From Ruminococcus sp. (GTDB lineage Bacteria; Bacillota; Clostridia; Oscillospirales; Ruminococcaceae), in assembly GCA_021199305.1 (NCBI GenBank), contig JAJQIH010000041.1, positions 1 to 64,000 on the forward strand: 64,000 bases of DNA. Reading direction: 5' to 3'. The position numbers and the translations under genes were made by a program. Positions 9,564 to 17,975 of the stretch are shown here, in pieces. Under the pieces are notes generated by a model. It was not told where the DNA came from and did not search any database. It worked only from the letters and a program-made list of their open reading frames with translations. Every line of letters starts with the position of its first letter. Position 1 is the first letter of the stretch.

Positions 9564-10481
9564 CTATTTGATTTGCTTAAGATCAAACGGCGTTCCAGGA
9601 TAAACTATAAAGTTAAGCCAGTTTGAAAACATCAGGTTTGCGTGGCAGATCCAGGTGTGAAGCGGTTTGTTGTTCGGGTTGTCATCAGGAAAATAGTTAT
9701 ACGGAATGTCAATGTCAAGTCCCTTTTCAAGATCCCTGAAATACTCCTCCGCAAGCGTTCGCTTGTCGTACTCTCTATGTCCGAAGATAAAGAATCTTCT
9801 CATACTTTCATCGCCGACAATGTCAACTCCCGCTATATCGCTTTCGGCGAGAATTTCAAGCTCGGGCACCTTTTCAATGTCGCTTCTTCTGACCTCAGTA
9901 TGTCTTGAATGAGGAACTAAAAATACGTCGTCAAAGCCGTTTAAAATCGGATGTCTTGGATTTAAAACGTGATGCTCGAAAACTCCGAACATCTTCTTTT
10001 CAAGCGGATACTTTTTCACGCCGTAATGGTAAAAAAGTCCTGCCTGCGCTCCCCAGCAGATATGAATTGTTGAATAGACGTGAGTTTTGCTCCACTCCAT
10101 AATTTCGCAAATCTCGTCCCAGTAGTCAACGTCCTCAAATTCAAGCTGTTCAACAGGCGCACCAGTTATTATAAGTCCGTCAAAATATTTATCCTTCACC
10201 TTATCAAAGGTAGTGTAGAACTTAAACATATGCTCCGCCGAGGTAGTTTTGGTTTCATGACTTGCCGTTTGCAAAAGCTCAATGTTAATCTGAAGCGGAG
10301 TATTGCTCAAAAGCCTTAAAAGCTGAGTTTCAGTTTCAATTTTTTTAGGCATCAGATTGAGGATTGCTATTTCAAGCGGTCTTATATCCTGATGAGTTGC
10401 TCTGTTCTCATCAATGACCATAATTCTATCCTCGACCAGCGTTTTAAACGCAGGAAGTCCGTTCGGTATCTTAATAGGCAT
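9564..10481 (-). CDS. metA: Homoserine O-acyltransferase MetA, predicted acetyl-specific
   Basis: Activates homoserine for methionine synthesis. The 305-aa protein starts [10 protein letters not shown] and has Cys142 in the ICWGAQ segment, and His235 and Glu237 in GHREYD, matching the family's catalytic triad by position. Residue 111 is Glu (GAPVEQLEF). In this family Glu111 is reported to give acetyl-CoA specificity and Gly111 succinyl-CoA, so despite the usual name homoserine O-succinyltransferase this one should make O-acetylhomoserine. AAGGAG lies 8 nt before the ATG. It has its own promoter and terminator, so it is a single-gene unit. No SAM riboswitch or T-box is visible in its short leader. 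Confidence 0.94.
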   Translation of the reverse strand: MPIKIPNGLPAFKTLVEDRIMVIDENRATHQDIRPLEIAILNLMPKKIETETQLLRLLSNTPLQINIELLQTASHETKTTSAEHMFKFYTTFDKVKDKYFDGLIITGAPVEQLEFEDVDYWDEICEIMEWSKTHVYSTIHICWGAQAGLFYHYGVKKYPLEKKMFGVFEHHVLNPRHPILNGFDDVFLVPHSRHTEVRRSDIEKVPELEILAESDIAGVDIVGDESMRRFFIFGHREYDKRTLAEEYFRDLEKGLDIDIPYNYFPDDNPNNKPLHTWICHANLMFSNWLNFIVYPGTPFDLKQIK

Positions 10482-10514
10482 AATCCTCGCTCCTTTCTTT
10501 TCACGAATATTGTA

Positions 10515-10543
10515 ATTCTACCACAGAATATGAAAAATGTAAA
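10515..10543 (-). promoter_or_regulatory. Promoter of metA
   Basis: TTTACA and TAGAAT on the minus strand with a 17-nt spacer, ending 33 nt before the metA start. Confidence 0.75.
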
Positions 10544-10563
10544 GCAAAAGCCGAAAAATCACA

Positions 10564-10589
10564 CAAAAGGCGGACTGAATCGTCCGCCC
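10564..10589 (-). terminator. Rho-independent terminator of ftsH
   Basis: On the minus strand GGCGGAC and GTCCGCC pair around a 6-nt loop, followed by TTTTGTG, 20 nt after the ftsH stop codon. Confidence 0.85.
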
Positions 10590-10608
10590 TGTAATATTAA
10601 AGTCAAGA

Positions 10609-12492
10609 TTATTCTTCGCTTGGAGTAACCCCGTTCATAAGAGATTCAAATTCTTTTCCGTCAATCTTTTCATGAATGAACAAGTATCCAGCTACTGTAT
10701 GAAGCTTGTCGATGTGTTCTCTTAAAATCTTTTCAGCTTCCTTAAAGCAGTCTTCAATCAAGTCTCTTATCTCGTCGTCTATCTGCGCTGCAATAGCTTC
10801 TGAGTAATGGTTTCCGCCAGCGTAATCACGTCCTAAAAAGACCTGAGATTCGTCGTGGCCGTAAACGACAGGTCCGAGCTTTTCGGAAAAGCCGTATCTT
10901 GTAACCATATCTCTGGCAGTTGAGGTTGCACGCTCAAGGTCATTTGACGCACCCGTTGAAATGTCGTCGAGGACAATCTTTTCAGCTACTCTTCCGCCCA
11001 GCAAAACAACAATCTGCTCGATCATTTCGTGCTTTGAAACAAACGATTTATCCTTTTCAGGAAGTGAAAGCGTATAGCCGCCAGCCATTCCTCTTGGTAT
11101 GATTGAAACCTGATGAACCTTATCCTGCGAGCTGCAATAATAGGTACAGATTGCGTGGCCCGCTTCGTGGTAGGATGTCAGCTTCTTTTCGTTTTCTGTG
11201 ACAACCTTCGATTTCTTTTCAGGTCCGGCAATTACCTTGATTGAAGCTTCCTCCATATCCTCCTTTGTAATTGCCTTTCTGTTCTTTCTCGCCGCCAGAA
11301 GGCTGGCTTCGTTTATAAGGTTTTCAAGATCTGCGCCCGTAAAACCAACTGTCGTTTTTGCGATTGTTTTAAGATCAACGTCAGGAGCGAGCGGCTTGTT
11401 TCTTGAATGAACCTTTAAAATTTCCTCTCTTCCCTTAACGTCAGGGTAGGAAACCAGAATCTGTCTGTCAAATCTTCCCGGTCTTAAAAGAGCAGGGTCC
11501 AGAATATCACGACGGTTTGTTGCCGCCATAACGATAATTCCCTCGTTACCGTCAAAGCCGTCCATTTCAACAAGAAGCTGATTGAGCGTTTGCTCTCTTT
11601 CGTCGTGGCCGCCGCCTAATCCTGCTCCTCTTTGACGACCTACTGCGTCAATCTCGTCGATGAATATGATAGCAGGCGCATTTTTCTTAGCCTCGCCGAA
11701 AAGATCTCTGACTCTTGAAGCTCCGACTCCGACAAACATTTCAACGAAGTCGGAACCTGAAATTGAGAAGAACGGAACTCCCGCTTCTCCTGCTACGGCT
11801 CTTGCAAGCAAAGTTTTACCAGTTCCCGGAGGTCCCATCAGAAGAACACCCTTTGGAACTCTTGCGCCGATAGAATCAAACTTCTTCGGGTTTTTAAGAA
11901 AATCAACAATTTCAGCAAGCTCTTCCTTTTCCTCGTCTGCTCCTGCGACGTCAGCAAAGGTAGCCTTTTTACCAGTATTGAGGTGCTGCTTTGCGTTTGA
12001 CTTTCCAAAGCCACCGATTTTTCCGCCGCCCTGGCTTTTCATCATCATATAGAAAAGCAATACCATAGAGCCGATAATCAAAATATACGGCAAAATGCTG
12101 AGCCAGATGCTGTTGTCCTGAACCTCGAGGAGATTCATCTTCAAAGGCTCGTCTTCGTTTTCAGCATTGTAGAGCTTCTGATAATCGTAACTTTCGTTAA
12201 ACAGTCTATTGTAAAACGCCGATACTGACGGAACGTCATAGGTATGAGCGTACTGTCCGTCGCTAAGTTCACTCGTATCATCGCTTTTCAGCGTATAATT
12301 AAGCTCGCCACTTCCTAAATCAAGCTCAAATTCCGAAACCTCCAGATCGTCAAAATACGACAAAATTTCAGAATATTCTACCTCAGTTGTATCAGAGCCT
12401 GAAACGCTGCTCAGCATAAATACCAGGCCGAAAATTATTACGGCTGACACCAAGAGGTAAACCACCAGGCTCCTGTTCTTCTTACCTTTCAT
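10609..12492 (-). CDS. ftsH: ATP-dependent zinc metalloprotease FtsH
   Basis: Membrane-anchored AAA+ protease that degrades misfolded membrane proteins and short-lived regulators. The 627-aa protein has a first membrane segment at about residues 8-27, an extracytoplasmic domain of about 100 residues, a second membrane segment near 128-150, then the AAA module ([23 protein letters not shown], second region of homology [17 protein letters not shown]) and the M41 protease with HEAGH zinc ligands. Length is typical. Both AGGAG and a closer AGG precede the ATG. It is expressed alone from a strong promoter at 12606-12634 and ends in a terminator. The neighbourhood spoIIE/tilS/ftsH is conserved across Firmicutes. 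Confidence 0.97.
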   Translation of the reverse strand: MKGKKNRSLVVYLLVSAVIIFGLVFMLSSVSGSDTTEVEYSEILSYFDDLEVSEFELDLGSGELNYTLKSDDTSELSDGQYAHTYDVPSVSAFYNRLFNESYDYQKLYNAENEDEPLKMNLLEVQDNSIWLSILPYILIIGSMVLLFYMMMKSQGGGKIGGFGKSNAKQHLNTGKKATFADVAGADEEKEELAEIVDFLKNPKKFDSIGARVPKGVLLMGPPGTGKTLLARAVAGEAGVPFFSISGSDFVEMFVGVGASRVRDLFGEAKKNAPAIIFIDEIDAVGRQRGAGLGGGHDEREQTLNQLLVEMDGFDGNEGIIVMAATNRRDILDPALLRPGRFDRQILVSYPDVKGREEILKVHSRNKPLAPDVDLKTIAKTTVGFTGADLENLINEASLLAARKNRKAITKEDMEEASIKVIAGPEKKSKVVTENEKKLTSYHEAGHAICTYYCSSQDKVHQVSIIPRGMAGGYTLSLPEKDKSFVSKHEMIEQIVVLLGGRVAEKIVLDDISTGASNDLERATSTARDMVTRYGFSEKLGPVVYGHDESQVFLGRDYAGGNHYSEAIAAQIDDEIRDLIEDCFKEAEKILREHIDKLHTVAGYLFIHEKIDGKEFESLMNGVTPSEE

Positions 12493-12605
12493 CCTACCAA
12501 CTCCTCGTTAAGTCTGATTTCAATGTTTTTTAATAAAAACTGCCTGCCGCCTGAAAAAATTCAAAGCGTCAGGACTTTCATCCCTTCAATTTATGTGTTT
12601 TTCAG

Positions 12606-12634
12606 ATTGTACTACACAAAAAGCTTTGTGTCAA
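12606..12634 (-). promoter_or_regulatory. Strong promoter of ftsH
   Basis: TTGACA - 17 nt - TACAAT on the minus strand, close to consensus. The transcript would carry a leader of about 110 nt in which I see no convincing regulatory structure, only a weak CCTGA/TCAGG pairing. Confidence 0.85.
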
Positions 12635-12651
12635 CACTTAAATTTTTGCAC

Positions 12652-12674
12652 CTTTCCGTAGTCAGCACGGAAAG
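12652..12674. other. Stem-loop between tilS and the ftsH promoter
   Basis: CTTTCCGT and ACGGAAAG form a perfect 8-bp stem with a 7-nt loop, about 80 nt beyond the tilS stop. Neither strand has a T tract after it, so it is not a classical intrinsic terminator; it may stabilise the 3' end of the tilS operon transcript. Nothing else is visible in 12493-12755 apart from the ftsH promoter. Confidence 0.4.
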
Positions 12675-12755
12675 CCTTAATTGAATTTACTATAATAATG
12701 TGAAAATTGTATGATATATCAACCGTACAAACCCCATTTTTTTACAAATCAAAAG

Positions 12756-14069
12756 CTATTTCTTTAAAATAACCACCGCTACCTTTGATTTCGTACCTTC
12801 GTCAACCGCTACTCTTTTTGCAACCGAAAAATTTTCAACAAATATTATTCCCTCGCTGTCGGATAAAATAACATTGCTCTCCCTTTTATCAGGAGCTATT
12901 TTTTCGTTGTACGCCTTTTTAAGAAGCGTTGTATGCTGGCGGCGGGAAAATACTACCTTATCCTGACTCATTCTGTTACGCAATATGATTTTCCCCTTGA
13001 TTTTGTCAAAATCCATAACAGGATACTCACAGTCGCCTTCGCACAATTTTAGCTGTACGGTTTTTTCAAAAAAATCCTCCGTCTTTGAAAGCTCTATAGG
13101 CTTTGAAACCTGAATCCACTCAAGGGGTTTTTCCTCGCCGATTCTTAAATTACCATCTTTGTCCACAAAGCTAAAGACATCCTTTGAAAGATTTATTTTT
13201 TTGCCCTCGTTTATCGTCTGCCTTAAGTCGTCGATGCGAATTTTGCTGACCTCGACCGAATTCTCTCTTAAAATCATAGCGATAACTCTGCTTTGTATCG
13301 CCGTCGCCTGAGCTTTAAGCACTTTTATGTCGTAGCAGCTTTTTGCTTTCTTGCTTTGATTTATAACGTCAAGAGCAACACTGTTTAAATATTCCTCGTC
13401 GGCTTCTAAAGCAAGTGATGTATTCTTAAAGCTTTTAAGTGCCGAAGCGTTTACATTAAGCATTCTGGGAACTATTTCGTGGCGGATAAAATTTCTCTTG
13501 TAGTCGTTTGTCAGGTTGGTGGAGTCTGTTACGAAATCCTGATTTATAGCAGTCAGATACTCTTCAATCTCCTGCCTTGTGGCCTCAATAAACGGCCTTA
13601 CAATTTTTCCTCTCTTAGCGGGAATTCCCGTCAGACCTTTGAGCGCCGTTCCCCTCGCCAGATTAAAAAGACAGGTTTCATAAGAATCGTTAAGAGTGTG
13701 CGCTGTTGCGATTTTATCGCAGTCCTCGTTCAGAAGTGCCTTATAGCGCAAAGCTCTTGCTCCCTCCTCTGTAGAAAGGGAATTTTGCTTGCAGTAGGAC
13801 AAGACGTCCTCGCTTACGACTTTAAGCTTCACGCCCAGCTTTTTACACAAATCTATGCAAAAACGCTCGTCACGATTACTTTCCTCCCCCCGAAGGTTGT
13901 GATTTAAATGAAGCGCGCAAACGGATATGTCAAGCTTTTTTTGCAAATCGCATAAAACGCACAAAAGCGCCGTGCTGTCGGCGCCTCCCGACAAGGCGCA
14001 AAGCACCCTGTCGCCGCTATTAAACATATCCTTTTCCTTCAAAAAATCGTATACCTTATCAGGAAGCAT
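12756..14069 (-). CDS. tilS: tRNA(Ile)-lysidine synthetase TilS
   Basis: Converts the wobble C of the AUA-reading tRNA-Ile to lysidine, using ATP and lysine. The 437-aa protein has the PP-loop ATP pyrophosphatase motif SGGADSTAL near residue 27 and the ALHLNHNLRGEES segment typical of TilS, followed by a linker and a C-terminal substrate-binding domain ending VVILKK. AGAGGG lies 6 nt before the ATG. It starts 11 nt after the dnaB stop, so it is probably the last gene of the RNase J-gdpP-rplI-dnaB-tilS transcription unit. Confidence 0.94.
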   Translation of the reverse strand: MLPDKVYDFLKEKDMFNSGDRVLCALSGGADSTALLCVLCDLQKKLDISVCALHLNHNLRGEESNRDERFCIDLCKKLGVKLKVVSEDVLSYCKQNSLSTEEGARALRYKALLNEDCDKIATAHTLNDSYETCLFNLARGTALKGLTGIPAKRGKIVRPFIEATRQEIEEYLTAINQDFVTDSTNLTNDYKRNFIRHEIVPRMLNVNASALKSFKNTSLALEADEEYLNSVALDVINQSKKAKSCYDIKVLKAQATAIQSRVIAMILRENSVEVSKIRIDDLRQTINEGKKINLSKDVFSFVDKDGNLRIGEEKPLEWIQVSKPIELSKTEDFFEKTVQLKLCEGDCEYPVMDFDKIKGKIILRNRMSQDKVVFSRRQHTTLLKKAYNEKIAPDKRESNVILSDSEGIIFVENFSVAKRVAVDEGTKSKVAVVILKK

Positions 14070-14080
14070 AAAAATCCCTC

Positions 14081-15433
14081 TTAATTCTCCTGTCTTGCCG
14101 TTGTGTCAATGCTGCGAAACAGCGTATATTCACCGAGCCACGCTAAGTTTACCGTTCCCGTTTCGCCGTGTCTGTTTTTGGATACTATACACTCGGCTTC
14201 ACTTTGATTTTCCGCCTCCTTGTTGTAATATCCGTCACGGTACAAAAACAGAACTATATCTGCGTCCTGCTCGATAGAACCCGATTCACGAAGGTCTGCG
14301 AGCATCGGACGGTGGTCCTGTCTGTTTTCTGGTCCTCTGGCAAGCTGTGAAAGGCAGATAACCGGCACGTTAATTTCCTTCGCCATAAGCTTAAGCTGCC
14401 TTGTGATTTCAGAAACCTCGTTTACTCTGTTTGAATGATTTCCAACGCTTTCCATCAGCTGTAAATAGTCAATTATTACAAGTCCCAAGTTCCTCATTCG
14501 GCGAAGCTTTGCCTTCATCTGAGGAACTGTAATTCCGCCTGTATCGTCAATATAAATCGGCAGCTCGGACAGCGCCGCTGCGCCGGCAGCAAGCTTGTTC
14601 CAGTCCTCAACCTCCAGATAACCTGAGCGAAGAGATGTATTGCTGACTAACGCTTCGCTTGAAAGCATTCTGGTTACAAGCTGCTCCTTACCCATTTCGA
14701 GCGAGAATACAGCTACCTCTTTGTTGCTTCTTTTGCACATATTAACGGCGATATTAACCGCAAACGCAGATTTTCCGACACCCGGTCTTGCCGCTAGGAT
14801 TATAAGGTCAGAATTGTTAAGTCCGCCTGTTATCCTGTCAAGCTGAGAAAAGCCAGACTTTGCGCCTAAATACTTTTCCTTGTCCTCGCCTGTTATCTGC
14901 TGCAGATGCTGATAGGAATCCAGGATAATGCTGTCGATCTTAGTAAGTCCCTCAGCGTCCTTGCCTTTTCTTATATCGTAGATTTTTTGCTCTGCGCTGT
15001 CAAGAAGCGTCTTTGCATCAAGAGAAGCATTTTCAGCGTTGTCTATAATTTCCCTCGCCGCTAAAATCAACGAGCGAAGGTAGTATTTCTCCTCTAAAAT
15101 GTCGCAGTAGCTTTCAATATTTGAAACGCTTGGAACGCTTTCCGCCATACCCTTCAGGTAGGTTCTCGCCATAACGTCCGTTTCAAACACGCCCATTTTC
15201 TGAGCTTCGTTGGCTACTGTCAATATGTCGACATTCTGGTTTGAGGTGAACATTCTTTGCATAATTGCAAAAATTGCTCTGTGCTGCTCGCTGTAAAAGA
15301 AGTCAGCCTTTACCCGTTCAATAACGACAGGCAGTGCTTTTTTGGCATCGATAAGTATTCCGCCTAAGACGGTCTGCTCGGCTTCTAAGCTTACAGGCAG
15401 CGAGGAAACGCCTATATCAGTTGTAAAGTCCAT
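14081..15433 (-). CDS. dnaB: Replicative DNA helicase DnaB (DnaC in Bacillus naming)
   Basis: Hexameric helicase that opens the replication fork. In this 450-aa protein the N-terminal domain (SLEAEQTVLGGIL) is followed by the RecA-like core with Walker A AARPGVGKSAFA near residue 210 and Walker B LVIIDYLQLM, and the LAKEINVPVICLSQL-like motif that follows it (seen here as MAKEINVPVICLSQL). No intein is present and length is normal. GAGGG precedes the ATG. It sits 17 nt after rplI; gdpP-rplI-dnaB is a common grouping in Firmicutes and supports the call. Confidence 0.96.
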   Translation of the reverse strand: MDFTTDIGVSSLPVSLEAEQTVLGGILIDAKKALPVVIERVKADFFYSEQHRAIFAIMQRMFTSNQNVDILTVANEAQKMGVFETDVMARTYLKGMAESVPSVSNIESYCDILEEKYYLRSLILAAREIIDNAENASLDAKTLLDSAEQKIYDIRKGKDAEGLTKIDSIILDSYQHLQQITGEDKEKYLGAKSGFSQLDRITGGLNNSDLIILAARPGVGKSAFAVNIAVNMCKRSNKEVAVFSLEMGKEQLVTRMLSSEALVSNTSLRSGYLEVEDWNKLAAGAAALSELPIYIDDTGGITVPQMKAKLRRMRNLGLVIIDYLQLMESVGNHSNRVNEVSEITRQLKLMAKEINVPVICLSQLARGPENRQDHRPMLADLRESGSIEQDADIVLFLYRDGYYNKEAENQSEAECIVSKNRHGETGTVNLAWLGEYTLFRSIDTTARQEN

Positions 15434-15450
15434 TTTTTTACCCTCAAAAA

Positions 15451-15900
15451 TTACTCTTCACTAACGCTTACCTTAACCGCAAAGGAAACTCCCTGTGAAA
15501 GCTTTACATCGGCTTCGTAATCGCCGAAAGCCTTTATATCTCCGCCCTTCAAGGATATTTTCTTCTTGTCAAGCTTTATATTGTATGCCTTTTCAATTTC
15601 CTGAGAAATAACGCTTGGCGTTACCGCTCCGAAGAGCTTTCCGCCGTTACCAGCCTTCGCCTTGATAGAAATTGTCTTTCCGCTTAACGCTTTTGAAATG
15701 CTCTCGTTCTCAGACTTCTGAACGTCTATCTTATGCTGAACTGACGACTGCTGACCTTTAAGTACGTTTAAGTTCTTGTTTGTAGCTTCTGCGGCTAATC
15801 CCTTAGCCAGCAAAAAGTTTCTTGCGTATCCGTCAGCGACGTTTTTAATCTCTCCAGCCTTGCCGGAGCCCTTTACGTCCTTTAAAAATATAACCTTCAT
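15451..15900 (-). CDS. rplI: 50S ribosomal protein L9
   Basis: Large-subunit ribosomal protein that binds 23S rRNA near the L1 stalk. The 149-aa sequence begins [18 protein letters not shown] and has the N-domain [14 protein letters not shown] signature, the central helix and the C-terminal domain. I chose the ATG at 15900 over an in-frame TTG two codons earlier because AGGTAGG lies 8 nt before the ATG and L9 proteins begin MKVI. It is placed between gdpP and dnaB in one operon. Confidence 0.97.
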   Translation of the reverse strand: MKVIFLKDVKGSGKAGEIKNVADGYARNFLLAKGLAAEATNKNLNVLKGQQSSVQHKIDVQKSENESISKALSGKTISIKAKAGNGGKLFGAVTPSVISQEIEKAYNIKLDKKKISLKGGDIKAFGDYEADVKLSQGVSFAVKVSVSEE

Positions 15901-15953
15901 ATTCAAAACCTACCTTTCCAAAAAGTAAATATTAAAAATTCAAAATCAATGTG

Positions 15954-17930
15954 CTAAGCCTTTTCAGCGTAGCCTTCCACATTTTGTGCAAGCACTTCCT
16001 TCAGCTTTTCCTTGGCTTCGTCAATCGGCATATTAACCTGAGTTGCCGCCATATTGTGATGTCCGCCGCCGCCGAGCGCTTCCATAATAACCTGTACGTT
16101 TACATCACCCATACTTCTTGCGCTCATAGCGGTCATAGCGTTGCTTTCGTACAAAACAAACGAAGCCTTGATTCCTGAAATTCCTAAAAGCTCGTCCGCC
16201 GCCTGCGCCGCCGCAAGTCTTACAGCATCGTTGTTTCCGTCGCCCGTTGCAATAGCACAGGAGCCGTAAAGCTCCGCTTCGCTTATAAGCTTTGACTTTT
16301 CTCTGTATGTATCAATAGGCGTTGCGAACATCGTTTTGACAGCTATTGTATCTGCACCCTGTCGCTTCAAGTACGCTGCCGCCTCAAAGGTTCTTACACC
16401 TGTCTTCATAACGAAGTTTTTGGTATCAAGCATAATTCCTGCAAGCAGGCTTTCAGCAATGTGCGGTTTAAGGGTAGTATTCTCAGATAAATACTGAACA
16501 AGCTCAGCGACCATTTCAGAAGCAGAAGAAGCGTTAGGCTCGTTGTAGAAAATAACTGCGTTTTCTATGGAATTTACCATTCTTCTGTGGTGGTCGACAA
16601 CAATAACCTTGTCGAACATCCGATAAAACTCTGTGCTGTCCAAAATATCAGGATTGTGCGTATCAACAATTATAAGTGCGCTATCGTCGGTTTTCATCGT
16701 CATCGCCATCTGAGGAGGTATGTAATATGTATCCTTCTCATTTTCATTTATGTGGTTTATCATAACCGTTGCGAGATTGGATTCAAGGTCACAGACTACA
16801 AACGACTGCTTGCCAAGATTTCTTATAGCTGCGCAAAGTCCGGTTGCCGAACCGATACTGTCAAGGTCGCCGTTTCGATGTCCCATTATAAATACCGTAT
16901 CCGACTCCTTTATTGCTTCGGAAATAGCGTTTGCGATTACACGGCTTCTGACCTTGGTTCTTCGCTCATAGCCCTTAGATACTCCGCCGAAAAACTCAAA
17001 GCCTGATTTGTTCCTGATTGCCGCCTGATCGCCGCCTCTTCCGAGACACATATCAAGCGCCTGCTTGGCATAAGCTTCGCTTTGGGAAAGAGTATCGGCA
17101 TCCTTTCCGATTCCGATAGAAAATGTTATCGGCTGACTTCCGCCAACCAAAATATCTCTCGCCTTGTTAAGAATATCGAATTTATCCTCAATGCACTTTC
17201 TCAGATGTCTTTCTTCAATTACAATTACGAACCTCGACGAGGAAATATTTACAGCTATTCCAGTGGTTGAATCTATAAAGTCCTCAACCAGCCTTTCGAT
17301 TTCGCCGACGATTGTACTTTTTTCGCTCGCTCTTGAATTCTGAAGCGCATCGTCATAGTTGTCGACAGAAATTATCATAACGGACGGATGAGAAAGGGTA
17401 TATTCGTCCTGCAAGCTTTTAAACTCGGTCTCGTCGTTGAGGTAAATCATTATAAGACCGTTTACCTCCCTTTCGGGACGTGTAGCTCTCGCTATAAAAT
17501 ATCTGTCGTGGATTTTAACTACCGTTCCCTGCTCGTGAAACATCATATCGAAGTTTACGGTAAACAGCTCTGAAACCTTTCTGCCAAAGGCTTCCTTTTC
17601 GGAAAAAAGCTCTCTTGAAAAGCTTTCGTTTACCCAGACTACCGTTCTGCTTTCGTCAACTATCAGAACAGGCGCTGGAAAGTTAAACAGCGTTTCCCTT
17701 TGAGTGTACTTTAAGTCGTGCGACATTTTAGCAATGTACTTAAGCTTTCTGTTTTCGCTGACGATAAAATATATCATAATTACAGCAAGCATTACTATAT
17801 CGACAATAAAAGCTGCAATTCCAACATTTTTATTGCCGTCTCCTGCAATTATATAAAACGCAGAAAGTACCGCCGATATTCCTAGCAGCAAAAGCGCCGC
17901 AATCAAAGGTATCTGGGCTTTCTTTTTCAT
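15954..17930 (-). CDS. gdpP: Cyclic-di-AMP phosphodiesterase GdpP (DHH family)
   Basis: Hydrolyses the second messenger c-di-AMP. The 658-aa protein has two membrane helices (about residues 8-28 and 38-57), a PAS-like domain (about 75-165), a degenerate GGDEF domain (about 175-315) in which the signature reads GRGGDQAA, and DHH/DHHA1 domains with HRNGDLDS near 351, VDTHNPD, VDHHRR and a terminal GGGGHHNMAA. The mutated GGDEF motif and intact DHH metal ligands are as in known GdpP proteins. GGAGG precedes the ATG. It lies 45 nt downstream of the RNase J gene and 53 nt upstream of rplI. Confidence 0.93.
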   Translation of the reverse strand: MKKKAQIPLIAALLLLGISAVLSAFYIIAGDGNKNVGIAAFIVDIVMLAVIMIYFIVSENRKLKYIAKMSHDLKYTQRETLFNFPAPVLIVDESRTVVWVNESFSRELFSEKEAFGRKVSELFTVNFDMMFHEQGTVVKIHDRYFIARATRPEREVNGLIMIYLNDETEFKSLQDEYTLSHPSVMIISVDNYDDALQNSRASEKSTIVGEIERLVEDFIDSTTGIAVNISSSRFVIVIEERHLRKCIEDKFDILNKARDILVGGSQPITFSIGIGKDADTLSQSEAYAKQALDMCLGRGGDQAAIRNKSGFEFFGGVSKGYERRTKVRSRVIANAISEAIKESDTVFIMGHRNGDLDSIGSATGLCAAIRNLGKQSFVVCDLESNLATVMINHINENEKDTYYIPPQMAMTMKTDDSALIIVDTHNPDILDSTEFYRMFDKVIVVDHHRRMVNSIENAVIFYNEPNASSASEMVAELVQYLSENTTLKPHIAESLLAGIMLDTKNFVMKTGVRTFEAAAYLKRQGADTIAVKTMFATPIDTYREKSKLISEAELYGSCAIATGDGNNDAVRLAAAQAADELLGISGIKASFVLYESNAMTAMSARSMGDVNVQVIMEALGGGGHHNMAATQVNMPIDEAKEKLKEVLAQNVEGYAEKA

Positions 17931-17975
17931 AGCTTTTTCCTCCGTAGCTCGACTTAAAATTCTGACGCCGACAGG

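Noticed and set aside
10482-10563. SAM or T-box riboswitch before metA
   Set aside because: The leader between the promoter and the start codon is only about 30 nt and has no riboswitch core or terminator.
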